Assembly: GCA_945933905.1 (NCBI GenBank)
Contig: CAMEQX010000095.1
Coordinates: 1 to 5,885 of the forward strand
Direction: 5' to 3'
Length of the DNA stretch: 5,885 nucleotides
From: an uncultured Clostridia bacterium
Lineage (GTDB): Bacteria; Bacillota; Clostridia; Oscillospirales; Ruminococcaceae
Below, one piece after another: positions 5,223-5,885 of the stretch; the first letter of the stretch is position 1, and each line of letters opens with the position of its first letter. The notes beneath the pieces are model-generated. The model saw nothing but the letters and a program-made list of their open reading frames with translations. It searched no databases and was not told where the DNA came from. The position numbers and the translations under genes are program-made.

Positions 5223-5771
5223 ATGGCAAAACGCGCGAAATTTCTCGCAGTTTTCCTGCTTTTGCCGATAATCCTGTTCTGCGGGTGTTCGTCTGAGCAA
5301 AACAAGCGCCTGAGCCCCGAGGACTACCGCGCGGCAATGGAAAGCGCTTGGGACAAATACCTGAACTCGATGTTGGATTTGATTGATTTGATACCGCTTG
5401 AGGTGAACGAGGAGAGCGTGAAAACCTTGGGGGAAAACGCCGAGAGCGCCGAGCCCGTGCTGAAAATGCGCGAGCAGTCGCTTAACGAGTTCAAGGAAAT
5501 AGAGCCGCCCGAGAAATACGAGGAGCTTCACAAAAAGCTGATGTCTGCGGCGGACGCGTGGGAATACGAGCAGCTTGAGCTTTATCGAAAGCTGTTCGCG
5601 GTAAAAAGCGTGGAGGAGCTCACCGAGATAAACGAAACATTTCAGAAGCATTCCGAGGAGATTTCGCAAACTGCGGGTGAATTCGGCACGGGAACATCAT
5701 TCCCCGCGGTATATCTGCAAATCATCAAGGAGCTGACCGCCGATAATGTCGGAGGAATAAAACCGGAATGA
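5223..5771 (+). CDS. Small lipoprotein, helical, unrecognised family
   Basis: The product is 182 residues and its family is not recognised. It starts with a lipoprotein signal peptide: basic MAKRAK, a hydrophobic stretch (7-19), then the lipobox-like LFCGC with the modified cysteine at C22. It should therefore be anchored to the outer face of the cytoplasmic membrane. The mature part is Glu/Lys/Leu-rich, without further membrane segments and probably mostly alpha-helical (about 30-165). The start at 5223 was chosen over an in-frame ATG at 5193 because only the former places the basic residues and signal peptide at the N-terminus and avoids overlap with ilvE. The gene begins one base after the ilvE stop, so it probably shares its transcript; the ribosome site (GAGAAG, 5210-5215) is weak, suggesting translational coupling. 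Its end overlaps the next gene by ATGA. Its N-terminus resembles the next gene's product, suggesting tandem duplication. Confidence 0.9.
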   Translation: MAKRAKFLAVFLLLPIILFCGCSSEQNKRLSPEDYRAAMESAWDKYLNSMLDLIDLIPLEVNEESVKTLGENAESAEPVLKMREQSLNEFKEIEPPEKYEELHKKLMSAADAWEYEQLELYRKLFAVKSVEELTEINETFQKHSEEISQTAGEFGTGTSFPAVYLQIIKELTADNVGGIKPE

Positions 5772-5885
5772 AAACGCGACTTTTTGCCGCAGTGTTCGCG
5801 GTAATTCTGCCGATAACGCTGCTTTGCGGCTGTTCGGTGAAACGGCTCACGCTTGACGAATACAAAACCGAGCTTGAAGCGGCGT
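5768..5885 (+). CDS. Second lipoprotein, paralogue-like, N-terminal fragment
   Basis: The ATG at 5768-5770 overlaps the TGA of the preceding gene (ATGA), and 39 codons are visible before the window ends. The sequence starts MKTRLFAAV, has a hydrophobic core, and reaches a lipobox-like LLCGC with the cysteine at position 21. It then continues KRLTLDEYKTELEAA. This mirrors the preceding lipoprotein's LFCGC followed by KRLSPEDYRAAMESA, so the two are probably diverged tandem copies exported and anchored in the same way. GGAGG at 5751-5755 lies 12 bases upstream, rather far, so coupling to the upstream stop may matter. Function is unknown and the C-terminus lies outside the window. Confidence 0.85.
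   Translation, partial: MKTRLFAAVFAVILPITLLCGCSVKRLTLDEYKTELEAA

Noticed and set aside
4445..5305. Minus-strand open frame of 286 codons opposite ilvE and the first lipoprotein
   Set aside because: It is antisense to strongly recognisable ilvE coding sequence on both sides of the stop, its product is rich in Arg/Tyr/Leu with no recognisable domain, and it has no promoter or ribosome site of note.

Overview
The window looks like a contig end from a bacterial, probably metagenomic, assembly of mid-GC content. The genes point to a Firmicutes/Clostridia-type organism: a short-form ThiC, a branched-chain aminotransferase of the YbgE/mammalian-BCAT type, consensus sigma-A promoters, and thiamine genes under a TPP riboswitch with an intrinsic terminator. 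The lineage is inferred from gene types and signals only. The first 30 bases are not biological: they match the 3' end of an Illumina TruSeq read-2 adapter.

Left half, minus strand (31-2867): a thiamine pyrimidine/thiamine-phosphate operon, transcribed right to left as promoter - TPP aptamer - terminator - thiD - thiC - thiE. ThiC makes HMP-P from AIR, ThiD phosphorylates HMP and HMP-P to HMP-PP, and ThiE joins HMP-PP to the thiazole phosphate to give thiamine phosphate. thiE runs off the left end, so only its N-terminal 106 codons are present. The leader RNA can fold either with a closed P1 and a terminator (TPP bound) or with an antiterminator (TPP free).

Middle (2868-4156): a divergent plus-strand promoter lies back to back with the thi promoter. 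It serves an unrecognised protein with two membrane segments, starting at a TTG codon (3048-3782). A 374-base non-coding stretch follows. It holds a dense nest of mutually exclusive inverted repeats (about 3802-3925), a strongly purine-rich G-tract strand (about 3926-4020), and a near-consensus promoter (4041-4069).

Right part, plus strand (4157-5885): ilvE-type branched-chain aminotransferase, whose frame is interrupted by a TAA at codon 262 although the remaining 92 codons continue in the same frame and are clearly homologous. Two small lipoproteins follow with almost no spacing (1 base, then an ATGA overlap). They resemble each other at their N-termini and look like tandem paralogues; the second is cut by the window end.

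The points most worth a second look are the in-frame stop in ilvE, the structured intergenic element at 3802-3925, and the paired lipoproteins in the ilvE transcript.
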